DNA from: Wyeomyia smithii
Taxonomy: Eukaryota; Arthropoda; Insecta; Diptera; Culicidae
DNA: 64,000 nucleotides
Assembly (NCBI RefSeq): GCF_029784165.1
Contig: NC_073694.1
Span: 167,800,118 to 167,864,117 of the forward strand
Direction: 5' to 3'
Position numbers and translations under genes: made by a program. Below, piece by piece: positions 34,100 to 45,520 of this stretch; position 1 is the first letter of the stretch, and every line of letters starts with the position of its first letter. The notes beneath the pieces are model-generated. The model had not been told where the DNA came from. It did not search any database and saw only the letters and a program-made list of their open reading frames with translations.

Positions 34100-36134
34100 C
34101 AGGGCCGGCGTTTCATGTGGGTAGTATGGGTAGTAGTACCCACTCGGAAAATATCCATGTGGGTACTTACCCACACGGAACTATTGGACAAAACCAAAAA
34201 AGTACTGTTGCGAGCGACATATTTTTTGATGGATGGTTGAGCGAGAGGTTATAAATCTACAGACTTATGTACAGTTGTAACATTACACAGAGAAAAGGAT
34301 TTTTTTTATTGTTTCATTTACGATAGAGTTCTGAATTTAATTTACGATAGAGTTCTAAAGTTTTGTTTTCTCGTAGAAATTTCCCATGCCAAATTTGAGC
34401 TCAATCGGACTTTGCGAAGTAGAGCCTCAAAGCGGTCAAAGTTGCAGTTTTTTGATCGATAAAAGAAATGTTCGAGCTGGGAGTGTCTCTTGTGTGTTCT
34501 GGTGTAGCTCGAGTCTCCCAACGCAAAAGTTTCCATGTCCCTGAAATTTATTTTTGTTTTTAAAACAAATTTATATGAAACAACATCAGTTTTCGTCATT
34601 TCATGCATTTCTAAGAGATTTGCTATGAAAAAAAATCGATTTCTGAAACTTCAAGAACTACTCTTGTGCATTTTTTAAGTTAGTCAAAAATGTAAGATTT
34701 TCACGACTGTAAGTGAAACTCTCTCAGAAGTTCGATTAAGCTCAAATTTTGGATGGAAACGTTTTTCTAGAAGACAAAATTGTTGAGTCCTAACGTTAGC
34801 ATTGAAAAAAATACTCAAAAAAGCCCGATTTTTCGTGAGTTTACATTTAAACGCACTAACGAAACTACACATGAAGCTTCAATCATAGTAACCCATGAGT
34901 CAAAATTTACTCAAACTCTAACCATAATGGCGAAAACAGTGAAGCTACTCCGCTCAGAAGTGTGCGCGATCATAGAACGTTACCCCGTCGCGTCGAAAAC
35001 AGACATCGTACGGAAAAGCGACGCCGGTTACGCTTGTTTCGGTATCTACAACATCTTGGCACTGCTGGACTACAATCAGTTCATCGAAAGAAAAACCGGT
35101 TCCGGACGGCCGAAGACCCTGAGCGACAAGACGATCCAAATAATGCTGAAGAGGAACGAGGGGGAAGTGGCTACATCGCTGCGTACGCTTGATCTGGAGA
35201 TCGGTTCAACCGGCTAAACAGTGGAAAAGTACCTGGCGAACATGGACATCAGAAAGCGGAAGTCCCGTCCATTGGTTTCGGAGTTGCTCGATGATCGAGT
35301 CGGTTTTTCCGGCGAATCGCGACGTGATGATAGAGGTGCCTAGACCTATCTCACCCTGGATGACAACAACTGGCAGGGCACTCCATAAGTGACCTCTGAG
35401 GTGAAATTCATTTCACACACCAAGTTCCCAAAGAAGGTGCTGCTGTGGCTGACAATAAGCGAGAAGCTCCGTACTGGCCGTGAACGAGGAAATTTATAGT
35501 ACGAAGTGCCTGCCGGAAGTTGCGTCGTTTATCAAGAAATATCGTAGGGGCGAAGATGCGGTCCTCTGGCCCGATCTGGTTTCGGCCCACTACTCGAAGC
35601 AATCATTGGAAGAGATGGAGCGGCTGAAAATCGATGCGGTACCCAGGTCGGCCAACCCACCCAACGTTTCCCAGCTGCATCCCATCCAGAGTTTCTGGAC
35701 AAACCAGAAGCGTGAGACCTACCTCAACAATCTTGACGCGAAAAATGTGGAGGAATTGATAAATATAACGAAGAAAGAACTCAAAAACATGCCTACACGC
35801 ATGTCCACCATGGCGAATGTCCCGGTAAACTCTCGGGAAGCCACTCGCAAGGGCGTGGAATTACTTTTGCCAATGATCCTATATAATTGCCTTCCATGGG
35901 AAATTGATGGGAAACATGACTACTGAACGAAATTCGAAAATCTAATTTCTCTTAAACATTCTATTGGCACCCTATTGTTGATGCACTGTCGACTTTATGT
36001 AATATTTTGTTCAGGTATCAGAAGGTCACCCTTCATCTCCCCTCCCCCCTCCCCCCCCGGCTACGCCTTTGTCACCCATGAAGCTTCCCTATTCCTTACT
36101 ACCCACTCGGGAAAATAATGTGACACCGGCCCTG
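34100..36134. mobile_element. hAT-like 2.0-kb element with 8-bp duplication and a mariner relic inside
   Basis: The left end CAGGGCCGGCGTTTCA and right end GTGACACCGGCCCTG are inverted, and ATATATCA flanks the element on both sides (34092-34099 and 36135-36142). An exact 8-bp duplication plus CAGGG termini points to a hAT element. A further inner match (GTAGTACCCACTCGGAAAAT with TACTACCCACTCGGGAAAAT) lies in direct orientation near each end. The interior has no hAT transposase. It contains a decayed DD37E mariner transposase (34927-35926), so the element is non-autonomous and carries a foreign insertion. A C-rich tract lies near 36040-36060. Confidence 0.8.
34927..35926 (+). pseudogene. Decayed DD37E mariner transposase with Glu to Gln change
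   Basis: The first frame (MAKTVKLLRSEVCAIIERYP, then KTGSGRPKTLSDKTI) is a mariner DNA-binding domain and ends at an in-frame TAA near 35214. The same frame then shows KYLANMDIRKRK, a TYLTLDDNNWQG box with the first catalytic Asp, and further stops. After a frame change, 35480-35926 gives WPDLVSAHYSKQSLEE (second Asp) and LHPIQSFW, where the third catalytic position, 37 residues further on, is Gln instead of Glu. No matching terminal repeats were found inside the hAT element, so it is an old fragment. Confidence 0.8.
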
Positions 36135-36264
36135 ATATATCACCACTTTATATCACTTTATCCGGAACATCAGCAAATTTCTTCGGCGAAATGACCCGGT
36201 CTGTGCGACTGTAGGATACGGCATCGATGCTGAACAGGTATTTGTCGGAGAGCAGGATTTTCAG

Positions 36265-36397
36265 TACACTAACGTCGCTTTTTACGCGGGGGATACGTGC
36301 CGCGTAAAAAAACCGCGTAAATTCCGGAATCCGCGTAAAAAAAACGCGTAAATTCCTGAATCCGCGTAAAAAAAACCACGTAAAAAGCGTGTATTAG
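36265..36397. repeat. CCGCGTAA tandem repeat element, copy 2
   Basis: Starts ACACTAACGTCGCTTTTTACGCGG and runs through three tandem CCGCGTAAATTCCGGAATCC-type units to AAAAAGCGTGTATTAGT. It is shorter than the copy at 58326-58672, with the same termini in a slightly decayed form. No coding frame. Confidence 0.65.
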
Positions 36398-36639
36398 TTA
36401 TTGTATTTGCTTTTTCAACAAAAAAGTAGTCACTCGTACTTTACCCACTCCGTAATGAAGTGATGTATCACTCTAGCTCTGGAAGATCCGTGAAAGCCCC
36501 CTATGATGCCCCCTAATTTACCGGGCTGCGAGAAATCTTTCCGCGGACCAATTTGATCACGTTTTGCGTTCGTGCAAACCGCAGACCTCCGCTCTCTGGG
36601 TTTCTTTTTTTCCTGTAGGAGCCTATGACCACTGCTACC

Positions 36640-38350
36640 ATTAGTTAGATACATTGTGGTGTACTCCGCGTTAATTTATATGCACTGTCAGTTCGTTCCA
36701 TCACTATGGGTACAGTGATAGTCGCACCCAGACTTTGCATTTCACCCCAAGAAGGTATGACTTCTTTGATTGAGTTCCTTACCTTCATTAGTTCAGCAGA
36801 CCATATCTCGTTAGGAGAAAGGATACCTTTTCCAAGAATACGCAGTCATTGCTGAATTAATGCGCTGCATTGGCATAGTAAGTGTTCCGAGGTTTCTACT
36901 TCAGAATTACAGAAACGACATAAGTTATCTGTCAGTTTACCTTATTTTTTAAGGTGATACTTACTCGGACAATGTCCAGTCAGTAGGCCAGTTTATGAAC
37001 TCGGATCAGCTTTATTCATACTCAGTAGGTTCCGTGTGATTCTATTACATGGTGTAATGAACAGTTTAGATGGTCTTGCTCTTGAGTAAGCCATCCAGTC
37101 GGCATTAATCATTATTGATTATTCTGTCAGTTTACTTTATTTTTTAAGGTGATACTTACTCGGACAATGTCCAGTCAGTAGGCCAGTTAACGAACTCAGA
37201 CCAACTTTATTCATACTGAGTAGGTTCCGTGTGATTCTATTACATGGTTTAATGAATAGTTTAGATGGTCTTGCTCTGGAGTAATCCATCCAGTTGGCAT
37301 TAATCATTATTGAGCTCAGATTTCAAACATGATGAAGATACCCCACAGAATTGCTCCGGCCATTCTATACCACAATGCCCAGGCACCCAGTATAGCTTAA
37401 CAACGTTTGTTACAGTTAGTTGTCGAAGGGATTAAATACAATCCTCGAAGGGATTGAATACAGCTTGACTATCTGAGAAAATGCAGATATTGGCATACCT
37501 ATATTTCCTAGCCAAGCAAATACTCGTGCGTGTTCAAATAGCATTAATTTCAGCATGAAAACCTGGGCCACTGCCCCATTGGAACTGATATATTGACCCT
37601 AGCGCCTGCAGATTCACCTATTTTAGAGGCATCTGTATAAAATATGACTGATCCAGGACGAACTTTGGGACATTCTTCTTCCCATTCACTGCGATTGGAT
37701 TCATTTACTTTGAAAGGAACATTGAAGTTAGTTCTAGCGTCCATCCAGTCTTCAGTTGGAAATCTTTAAGGATTCATAGATATCCTCTAAGATGTCCAGG
37801 AAGGGGATCCTGAAAACTTTTAACACGTTAGAGCCTAAGAGCACCTTTGTCGGCTTCAAGTTGTACATATTGATGTAAGGGCAGAAGATATAAGAGAGCT
37901 TCTAAGGCTTTGGATGGTGCACTGGCCATTGCTTCTGTTGTTAATAAGCATGCCAGACGTTGTAGTTTATCTAACTTCTTCTGAGCTGATAATTGTGTAG
38001 TTTTAGGCCACCACACTAGCGAAGCATAAGTTACTCTGGGTCTCACTATTGCCGAGTATATCCAGTGAATCATCCTCGGCTTGAGTCCCCATTTTTTGCC
38101 AAACGTATTGCTGCAAGCCCAAAGAGCGTTGTTTTCCTCTGAGATTGCATACTCTAGATGGTCGTTCCAACCAACTGTGTATCTCCCAACTTAAGAGTTG
38201 CAATATTATATTTGTTGGCCATGACGGCCTGTGCGCACCTTTCATAAGAAACATAGGTCGTAAAACAAAAATATGACATGGCAAAAGAATGACAAGTTTG
38301 TCAAACGACATCAAGACTAGAAGGAGGACGATAATCATTTTTTCCATGCG
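36640..38350 (-). mobile_element. RNase H-bearing non-LTR retrotransposon remnant
   Basis: Minus-strand frames include an RT C-terminal segment (37828-38073: IHWIYSAIVRPRVTYASLVWWP, then KLDKLQRLACLLTTEAM) and the start of RNase H (37550-37744: PGSVIFYTDASKIGESAG). Both are typical of I/R1/Loner-type elements with an RNase H domain. Frames are interrupted throughout and the palm region is lost. The 3' part (36930-37315) contains a duplicated 195-bp block. Dead element. Confidence 0.7.
36930..37315. repeat. Tandem duplication of about 195 bp in a retrotransposon remnant
   Basis: The stretch beginning CTGTCAGTTTACCTTATTTT and ending GGCATTAATCATTATTGA occurs twice in direct succession (about 36930-37120 and 37125-37315). 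The copies differ by a handful of substitutions, so the duplication is not brand new. It lies in the degraded downstream part of the RNase H-bearing element. Confidence 0.8.
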
Positions 38351-39758
38351 ATCAATTAAGTAATCATTTGTAGCTATATCTCTTACTATCTATTATATTC
38401 ACTTAGTCAATACTTAGTCAAGTGAAGTTTGGTGAAGGAGAAGTGTTCTTAGAATTACCATTAACAAGTAAGCTTAAATCTAAATTAAAATCTAAAACTG
38501 CAATCTTAAAAGCAATTATAAAATTAGGTTAGCATCATATTCTCTCAGCCTTCTGCTTCGGCGTTAATTATTTTAGATAAAGCACCTTACAGTTGGTAAG
38601 TCCACATTTTGGATTGTGTTTAATTCTTAAAATTAGCCTAAACTAAATCATTCTAGCAAATATTACTGGAATTAATAGGAGAGAAGACAAAACGTGAGTA
38701 ATTAAGCATATAAGAGTTAACCTGCATAAAAGTAAATTGCTCTGTAATGTTATGATCCAACATATATATTTTAGGAAAATTATATTCGCATATAACCGGA
38801 GACAGCGTTTTATTTACTACCGGATTGGGATATAATTTTGGAAGTTGCTCTTCGTTGAAACCTAGATTTCAACAATATTTTCTATTTCTTGTAAATGGGA
38901 TTATGACTGTGTTGGTTTCCCTCGCTCAGGTCCATTCTGTAGAGACCTTTCGATGTAATAAACTGTGACCCAATGACATCCTACCACCCTGAAAACATAT
39001 TTTGGCGCTTTCTGGGCGAGCAGTTCATTTTTCAAATTTGAAAATTCGTAACCAAATACACTGTCAACAGAAATAGCAAATTAGTTACACAAATTAACTC
39101 AATATTTTCGCATTTTTTCGCGCCGAACCCTGTAACAATTTTACATTTTATAATACTTTCAAATGAGATAAAAATAGGGGGGATGGCCTCTTGGTAGCGG
39201 TTCATAGTTCAAAATAAAAGAAAGCAAAACAAAGCCTAGGTGCACGACAATCCGCAATCGGAACTTGAACTTCTGTTTATTATGCTTAGACTTCGCCGGC
39301 CAACTCTGTTAGTGTACAGGTTAATTTTACAGGAATTTTAACATGCGACGACAGGCTTGTTTGACCAGAATCGTACCTCGAAACCATCCTACAATTTGTT
39401 TAAAATAGATCCTAACTGAGTCAATGCAGTCATTGTTTTGCCAAACGATGTACCGTTCTACTTTTTTGAGACTTATGTAATATAGTCAAACATGCTTTAA
39501 CGTTACAGATTAGGTTGCAAAGTATTTAGAAATAAGTATCGATGAAAAGGATTTTTTAACTCCCGTTACAGTAGAGTGTGTGGCAACACTCATTGGCAGT
39601 ACCAGTGTGTACAGTTGTGTAAATATGCACGACCGATGGTATGAAACATTTTCATGTGGTGCAGGTGGTACTACGTAAATAAATGACCGATGGTACTTGA
39701 CTATATTTTTTTAAACCCATAAATCGTTCTTACAAACTACTTGAGGATACAGAGTTTT
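38351..39758. other. Intergenic, no supported feature
   Basis: AT-rich, without a coding frame of note or clear terminal repeats. It may be the decayed 5' portion of the retrotransposon remnant to its left. Confidence 0.35.
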
Positions 39759-40563
39759 TTGAAGTAGAATACTTCTCTCAGGAAGTTCGGCACCATAGGG
39801 ATGTGAAATGAAAATCTAAAACCATGGGCGCAACTAAGGAAAATTTCTAGGGGGGGCTAGTTTTTATACACTTCATTTAAAAAAAATAGGAAAAAGAGTT
39901 ACAATGCGCCTATTTAAAAGCGCATAAAGTAGTGTCGTAACAGAAGAAAAAATCACTTCAATCGGGAATAAATCTCCGAAGATGTATTGAATATCTTGAC
40001 CATCTCTTTCAGCTGACAGTGATTCGATATTGAGGCGAACTAGGTTTGGTAAACGGCTGGGCAGTGCGTACCAGCAGTACACCCGTGCTAATCGGCATAA
40101 AATAGATCCCAGTGTGGTCCAAGGCATAATGCCATATTCTTAACTCCACGTGGAACCGACTGGAATACGAGCAACCATGAGAAGATTGGGGAACCGGTGG
40201 GAACTTGGTCGTATGCTGACAGGGAAGCGGTAGTTGTTCTCCTTGGAGAGCAGCTTGTCTGAGCGTCTGTTTTCCAGGATGGGGGCGGCTCGAACAGCGA
40301 CTGATCCGAAGTGGACGATGAACTATGAAATGCGGTGTCTCGCCTCTACACTCAAGACGGTGGCCCCGTCGCGAGACTAGGTATCGCAGCCCTAGTAAAG
40401 CAGCATGCTGAAATAAACATACTACGAACAATCAAGAATTGAAAACGAACCGGAATTATCCGCAATGATCTAGTGACGAAATGAGACCGACCATTAGAAG
40501 CACGGTACATGTAACAGTAGATCGCTTAACGCCTCGGATGCCGACCGAATCCTGCTGGATCAG

Positions 40564-41670
40564 CTAGAACTTCACCAGTTCGGCATCGTTGCGCTCCAGG
40601 AGCTTTACCAAAAAGGAGAGAAGGTACGGCGAATTTGTGGCCGCAGGGCACAATTTTACCAGAGCGGCGGCACAAACAATGAGCTGGGTACCGGTTTTAT
40701 AGTGCTGGGCAGGATGCAGAGTCGTGCGATCAAGTGGCAGGCGTTCAGCGACACGTTGTGTTTGTTGATAATAAAAGGCCGGTTCTACAACTACACCATC
40801 CTCAATGCTCTCTGCCCTCTCGAAGGACGTCCCGATATAGAGAAAGAAACGTCGCGTAGAGACATCAAGATCGTCATTGGGGACATGAACGCTCAGGTCG
40901 GTAGGGAAAACATATATAAGCCGGAGATTAGCTCGCACAGCCTGCACACCGTCACGAACGACAACGGTCAGGGATGCGTCAACTTCGCAGCTTCCCGCAG
41001 ACTGGCAGTCCGAAGAACCTGCTTTCCCCAAAAAGACATCCACGAAACCACCTGGAGATCACCTGACCAACGTACAACAAACCAAATTGACCATGTTCTC
41101 ATCGACGGCTCTTATATCTCAGACATACAAACGTACGCATCAATTGTGGTGGGGGTATTGGTATGACCACTTCGATCGAGTCTAGTGCGACGAAGTAAAA
41201 AGTTGACGATGTAGCTGATACGACCGGTAGTTCTCTACGGAATCGATACATCAACGCTTCTGGCCTCAGCGCTCTTGGAGTTTTCGAACAGAAGGTGCTG
41301 CGGACTATCTGTTGTGGAGTACAGACAGACGACGGATAATGGCGACAGTGCATGAACGCGCTGCTTGGAGAGAACTCCGCACGCGCTGCTTGGAGAGAAC
41401 CCCGTTGCACAGCTGGCGAAAGTCAATAGGTTGCGGTGGGCCGGTCGCGTCGTAAGGATGCCGGACGATGATCCTGTGAAATCACTTCTCTTCAGCAACC
41501 CTGTGGACTAGGGGGCGCAGCGTGCGCTATGGCTCGACCAGATCGAAAGAGACTTGCGAGTAATGAGACGTCTGAGTAACTGGCGAAACACAGCCCAAAA
41601 CCGAGCAGCATGGCAACAACTCCTTGATACAGCACGAGCCACTACGGCACTCGTCTTATTAGTAAGGTAA
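40564..41670 (+). mobile_element. RTE-like non-LTR retrotransposon with internal deletion
   Basis: The 5' part encodes an endonuclease: ELHQFGIVALQELYQKGEKV, GRMQSRAIKWQAFSD, KIVIGDMNAQVGRE and DQRTTNQIDHVLIDG, the last two being typical of APE endonucleases of RTE-type elements. After about 41166 the text jumps to a C-terminal segment (LGVFEQKVLRTICCGVQTD, then NRLRWAGRVVRMPDDDPV and a WLDQIERDLRVMRRLSNW-like end), so the reverse transcriptase core is deleted. Upstream sequence from about 39840 may be its 5' region. It lies inside modular unit 1. Confidence 0.7.
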
Positions 41671-41682
41671 GTACTAATAAGA

Positions 41683-41745
41683 GCACGGTCGACAGAATCA
41701 TATACCTTGAAATTGAAAACATGCTATTTGGCCTATATAAGAGCC
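41683..41745 (+). promoter_or_regulatory. Promoter-like block P1 (TATA type)
   Basis: GCACGGTCGACAGAATCATATACCTT leads to GGCCTATATAAGAGCC, with TATA core at about 41733-41743. It is nearly identical to the block at 43731-43797, where an ATTGG box lies about 75 nt before the TATA. The ATTGG part is missing here because an RTE fragment replaces it. CATAATAGTTCTAG, 17-30 nt downstream of the TATA core, is a plausible initiator. Box order and spacing resemble histone-type promoters; function is inferred. Confidence 0.45.
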
Positions 41746-41764
41746 TGTTTCGGCCGCTCATAAT

Positions 41765-41967
41765 AGTTCTAGAAAGCGACAACAGCAGTCATCCTTCCTT
41801 AGCAGCAGCACTAGCCCTGTGGTTGGTCACCACGTCTCAGGAGCAGCGCGGTTCTTCTCAGCGTGTGTCGCCAGACTGCCATTATTCCCCCCGTGTTGGG
41901 GCAGCATGAAGATTGCCATCAGGAAATCCAATTTTGAAAATCAAAATGCCTTTTTCAAGGCAAATAA
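41765..41967 (+). ncRNA. Candidate short transcript with histone-like 3' hairpin (unit 1)
   Basis: If P1 is used, a transcript would start near 41765 and could end a few bases after the hairpin at 41947-41962, about 200 nt. The interval has no conserved protein frame. The same promoter-to-hairpin arrangement recurs at about 43815-44018 with high similarity. This is a prediction from architecture only. Confidence 0.3.
41947..41962 (+). promoter_or_regulatory. Histone-type 3' stem-loop SL1
   Basis: TGCCTT-TTTC-AAGGCA: a 6-bp stem and 4-nt loop, with G at stem position 2, a U-A pair closing the loop, and U at loop positions 1 and 3, as in histone mRNA 3' ends. It is followed by AAATAAAC and, about 15 nt on, TTGAAAGTTAATAA, a possible histone downstream element. 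Confidence 0.45.
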
Positions 41968-42167
41968 ACAAGTCATTGAAAGTTAATAATTTTTGACAAC
42001 GCAAGCAAGCATTCTGTGTTGGATCCTAGCAATTTAAATCTGTCGCACCCGTCTAATTCACTGAATGTGAAATAGCTTCCACAGTGCATGTTGTCCGTGT
42101 ATCTTAATTCCCCCACTGTTAGAGCAGCTCAAAGGTTGCGATCAGCAACCGATTTTGAACCGCAAAA

Positions 42168-42183
42168 TGCCTTTTTTAAGGCA
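42168..42183 (+). promoter_or_regulatory. Histone-type 3' stem-loop SL2
   Basis: TGCCTT-TTTT-AAGGCA, preceded by CCGATTTTGAACCGC and followed by AAATAAACAAGTAATTGAAGGTTAATAA. Same module as SL1 with changes outside the stem. Confidence 0.45.
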
Positions 42184-42750
42184 AATAAACAAGTAATTGA
42201 AGGTTAATAATTTTTTGGCATCAACACAAGCAGACATTCTGTGCGGGATGCAATCAAATTCTGTTGTAGTTGTCTAATTTTTACTTTATTTAATAAACCC
42301 CTCACTGTAGGGGCAGCGCAAAGGCTGCGATCAGCATAACCGACTTTGAATAACGAACTGCCCTGTTAGAACGCATTCACAAAGACAGTTAGGCCTCTGC
42401 CATGGTGAACGCGAACGCGAGCGATGGGGCGAGAAACTTGCCGCAGGTTAATGAACAGCTCTCTTTACGGCTGTTCGGCATTCTGGATTTTGGCAATCAA
42501 AACTTATGCTGGCTATCTGATTTTCAGTGTGAAAACAGCCTTCAACTTTGTTGTCAGAGCGCCTGACTACGATTTGGTAATATTGTTTGAGTTAAATGTT
42601 TACAAAATTTTACAATATTCCTCTTTCTCCCATTCAATAAAACAGGTAATACGATGCCTTCGTCATACGCAAGTTCACCATAACTCCCGCTATCGACGTA
42701 ACACAGAGATGCAATCAGCGTCATATCCGATTTTAAATTCAACAACAAAC

Positions 42751-42766
42751 TGTCCTTTTTAGGACA
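42751..42766 (+). promoter_or_regulatory. Histone-type 3' stem-loop SL3
   Basis: TGTCCT-TTTT-AGGACA, preceded by CCGATTTTAAATTCAAC. Compared with SL1, stem positions 3 and 5 are changed on both sides (C-G to T-A and T-A to C-G), so pairing is kept. A GAAGATT motif lies about 15 nt downstream. Confidence 0.45.
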
Positions 42767-43705
42767 ACCAAACAAATAAATTGAAGATTCAATATTTTCT
42801 CGTTCTGAGCTTTAACCAAAAGTTAATTATCTTAATTTGAATACACATGTACATAAACTTTGACTGTTGAAACTTGTTTGCGCCGCAAGAGTTTGTTCTT
42901 TTCCTGTTCAGTGAGGTCGTATTTATATGTGCAAACTTAAATTGAGTAGTACTTCAACTTTATTTGCACAGAATTTTCAATACTGCGAACATTTGCTAAA
43001 AAAAAATGACTGACACGCAAGCAGCCGGGTTATCTTTCTTGTAAAAGTATTCTACTTCAACCTTGCGGTCGTGGCTTTGCACACAACCCTCTTGTGATTT
43101 TTTTAACTTTATTTTCGTTTGATGAGCCTGTTTGATTTTGTAAGATTATAAGATAATTGTCATAAAAATTAGTCTAACTTGTCTGAAAAAAAAGAAGGTT
43201 TTGGTTATTGATTTATAATGAATTTTGTCTTGAAAATTCTAAAACTAGTTTCTATTACAAAACAAATGCCTTTGATGAATTCATAAAATGTTGACTGTAT
43301 GTTCTGCAGCCTTTCATATATGTACTATTTTTTATGTAGTTTTAACATTCCGATTCTACAGCCTAAGTTAAAAACGCAATGAGGGTTGCACCAATATTGA
43401 AAAAAGGACTTGTATTATAATTGTGTAAGTTCAGTTTAGATTTTGAAGTAGAATACTTCTCTCAGGAAGTTCGGCTACATAGGGATGTGAAATGAAAATC
43501 TAAAACCGAAAAAAGTGAAAAATATGTCCAATTTCAAATGCTAATAAATCGGTTAGTATTCGATGGATTTCCTTCGTTCTTGCAGCAATAGATTGGAAAA
43601 TCTTCTAAGATTCTTCCCAAAATAAGATAATTGTAATTTTATTATTCACACTATTGTACTATTGAAAATAGTCAAGCCTTGTCAAAACGAAAAATTCGAC
43701 CTCTG

Positions 43706-43797
43706 ATTGGTCGTTATATGCTTGCTTCCCAAGCACGGTCGACAGGATCATATACCTTGCAATTGAAAACATGCTATTTGGCCTATATAAGAGCCTG
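43706..43797 (+). promoter_or_regulatory. Promoter-like block P2 (ATTGG plus TATA)
   Basis: CTCTGATTGGTCGTTATA (reverse CCAAT box at about 43706) lies about 75 nt before GGCCTATATAAGAGCC (43781-43796). The same arrangement occurs at 46446-46533. This is the most complete copy in the window. Confidence 0.5.
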
Positions 43798-44222
43798 CTT
43801 CAGCCGGAGCCGCTCATAATAGTTCTAGACAGCGACAACAGCAGTTGTCCTTCCTTAGCAGCAGCACTAGCCCTGTGGTTGGTCACCACGTCTCAGGAGC
43901 AGCGCGGTTTTTCTCAGCGTGTGTCGCCAGACAGCCATTATTCCCCCCGTGTTGGGGCAGCATGAAGATTGCCATCAGGAAATCCAATTTTGGAAATCAA
44001 AATGCCTTTTTGAAGCAAATAAACAAGTCATTGAAAGTTAATAATTTTTGTCAACGCAAGCAAGCATTCTGTGTTGCATCCTAGCAATTCAAATTTGTCG
44101 CACCCGTCTAATTTACTGAATGTGAAATCGCTTCCACAGTGCATGTTGTCCGTGTATCTTAATTCCACCAATGTTAGGGCAGCTCAAAGGTTGTAATTAG
44201 CGACCGATTTTGAACCGCAACA

Positions 44223-44238
44223 TGCTTTTTTCAAGGCA
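44223..44238 (+). promoter_or_regulatory. Histone-type 3' stem-loop SL4
   Basis: TGCTTT-TTTC-AAGGCA, one T-G wobble pair in the stem, preceded by CCGATTTTGAACCGC and followed by AAATAAA. It is the unit 2 counterpart of SL2. The unit 2 counterpart of SL1 (44003-44017) has lost one base and pairs poorly. Confidence 0.4.
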
Positions 44239-45094
44239 AATAAAAAAATAATTGAAAGTTAATAATTTTCTGGCATCAACACAAGCAGACATTCTGTGCG
44301 GGATGCAATCAAATTCTGTTGTAGTTGTCTAATTTTTACTTTCACTTTTTTCAGTAAACCCCCCACTGTAGGGGCAGCGCAAAGGCTGCGATCAGCATAA
44401 CCCACATTGAATAATAAACTGCCCTGTTAGTACGCATTCACAAAAGCAGTTAGTTCGACTATGTAGAGCTAATATGTAGTCGATTCAATCAATCAGCATA
44501 AACAGAATTTCGTCGTCTCCCAGCTGCCAAGTTGCAACATGATGCAACACGCAACAGCGAGCAAACGAAATCGCTTGATGTTACAAACCGCAATAAGATA
44601 CGGGTTAAAACCGTTGCGTGTGTGAGAGCACCATCGGTGTTTATTCGCTGGATACACTATCTACTGTCTACTGAACGCAATAATCTGCTTACATGCGACA
44701 CGGGGACGGGAACATTTTCTTCAACCAAGCTGCACAACACGACACAAAACATGTTATTTTGTTGCTTCAATGAGAGTGCTATCGGTCCGGCTCGAAAAAT
44801 GTTCACAAGAAATCATTTTTGTGCATCCGTGCTACGAAACTGAGGAAAAACTTTAGAAACTGAAAAAAGAGGTGGAGCTTATCAAATGATCGCTCTGAGC
44901 CGGAATGAAGTCACACATATTTTTCAAGTTATATCATTCCACCACGTACGTAAAATAATTCATTCCTATTTTCATCCCTATATGAGAGCCTGTTTTAGTC
45001 GAAGCCGCTCATAATAGTTCTGAACAGCGACGACAGCAGTCCTCCCTTAGCAGCAGCGGGAGCGAGCGGTGGGTACCATCGATAGCGGATAGCG

Positions 45095-45179
45095 GCCACA
45101 ATTGTGGCATGGCTGCGAATAGCGTTGCAGTTGCTCAGCAGTTGGGCCAGCGTATAGCGGCCACAACTGTGGCATGGCT
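45095..45179. repeat. Repeated palindromic GCCACAATTGTGGC motif
   Basis: TAGCGGCCACAATTGTGGCATGGCT occurs near 45089 and again, with one change, near 45155. Its core GCCACAATTGTGGC is a perfect 14-bp palindrome. It lies between the decayed promoter copy and the long inverted repeat of unit 2. Confidence 0.6.
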
Positions 45180-45354
45180 ATGCATAGCGTAGCTGTTGCA
45201 GCGGGTATATCAGCATCGATAGTAGCAGGGTCAGCTGATGCAACGACACTCCCTTCACTAAAATGCTGTTTCAGCGTGGTAGCGGGAAGCATCAGCAGCA
45301 GGCTTGCATGAAGTGAATACATCAGCCAGCAACTTTCTCTAAGGCCTCTGCTAT

Positions 45355-45520
45355 TAGCGAACCTATACATTAGAGAAATGACAAGACACTCACCGTTAAG
45401 GCAACTGTCAACATCAAAACGGGCGAGCTGTATAAATTTGCATTGCCGTTATCCGTTTTGATGTTGACAGTTGCCTTAACGGTGAGTGTTTTGTCATTTC
45501 TCTAATGTATAGGTTCGCTA
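45355..45520. repeat. Near-perfect 68-bp inverted repeat
   Basis: The left arm 45355-45422 (TAGCGAACCTATACATTAGA...) and the right arm 45453-45520 (...TCTAATGTATAGGTTCGCTA) are inverted with a single mismatch and a 30-nt loop containing GTATAAATTTGCAT. A transcript would form a 68-bp duplex. It directly abuts a second inverted repeat at 45521. Confidence 0.9.

Larger units (their letters stand above)
39759..43076. mobile_element. Modular repeat unit 1, interrupted by an RTE fragment
   Basis: The left mark TTGAAGTAGAATACTTCTCT (39759) is followed by AGTTCGG...CATAGGGATGTGAAATG. The right mark GACACGCAAGCAGCCGGGTT...AAGTATTCTACTTCAA lies at 43011-43060. AAGTATTCTACTTCAA is the reverse complement of the start of the left mark. 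Between them the unit carries a promoter-like block (41683-41745) and several hairpin modules. The stretch that normally links left mark and promoter block (seen intact in unit 2, 43444-43740) is replaced here by an RTE-type fragment (about 39840-41670). No protein-coding frame is credible. Whether this is a transposon or a non-coding gene family is open. Confidence 0.5.

Noticed and set aside
41721..41909. 62-64 codon frame repeated at 43771-43965
   Set aside because: Its conservation follows from recent duplication of the whole segment; changes between the copies do not favour silent positions and no family is recognised.
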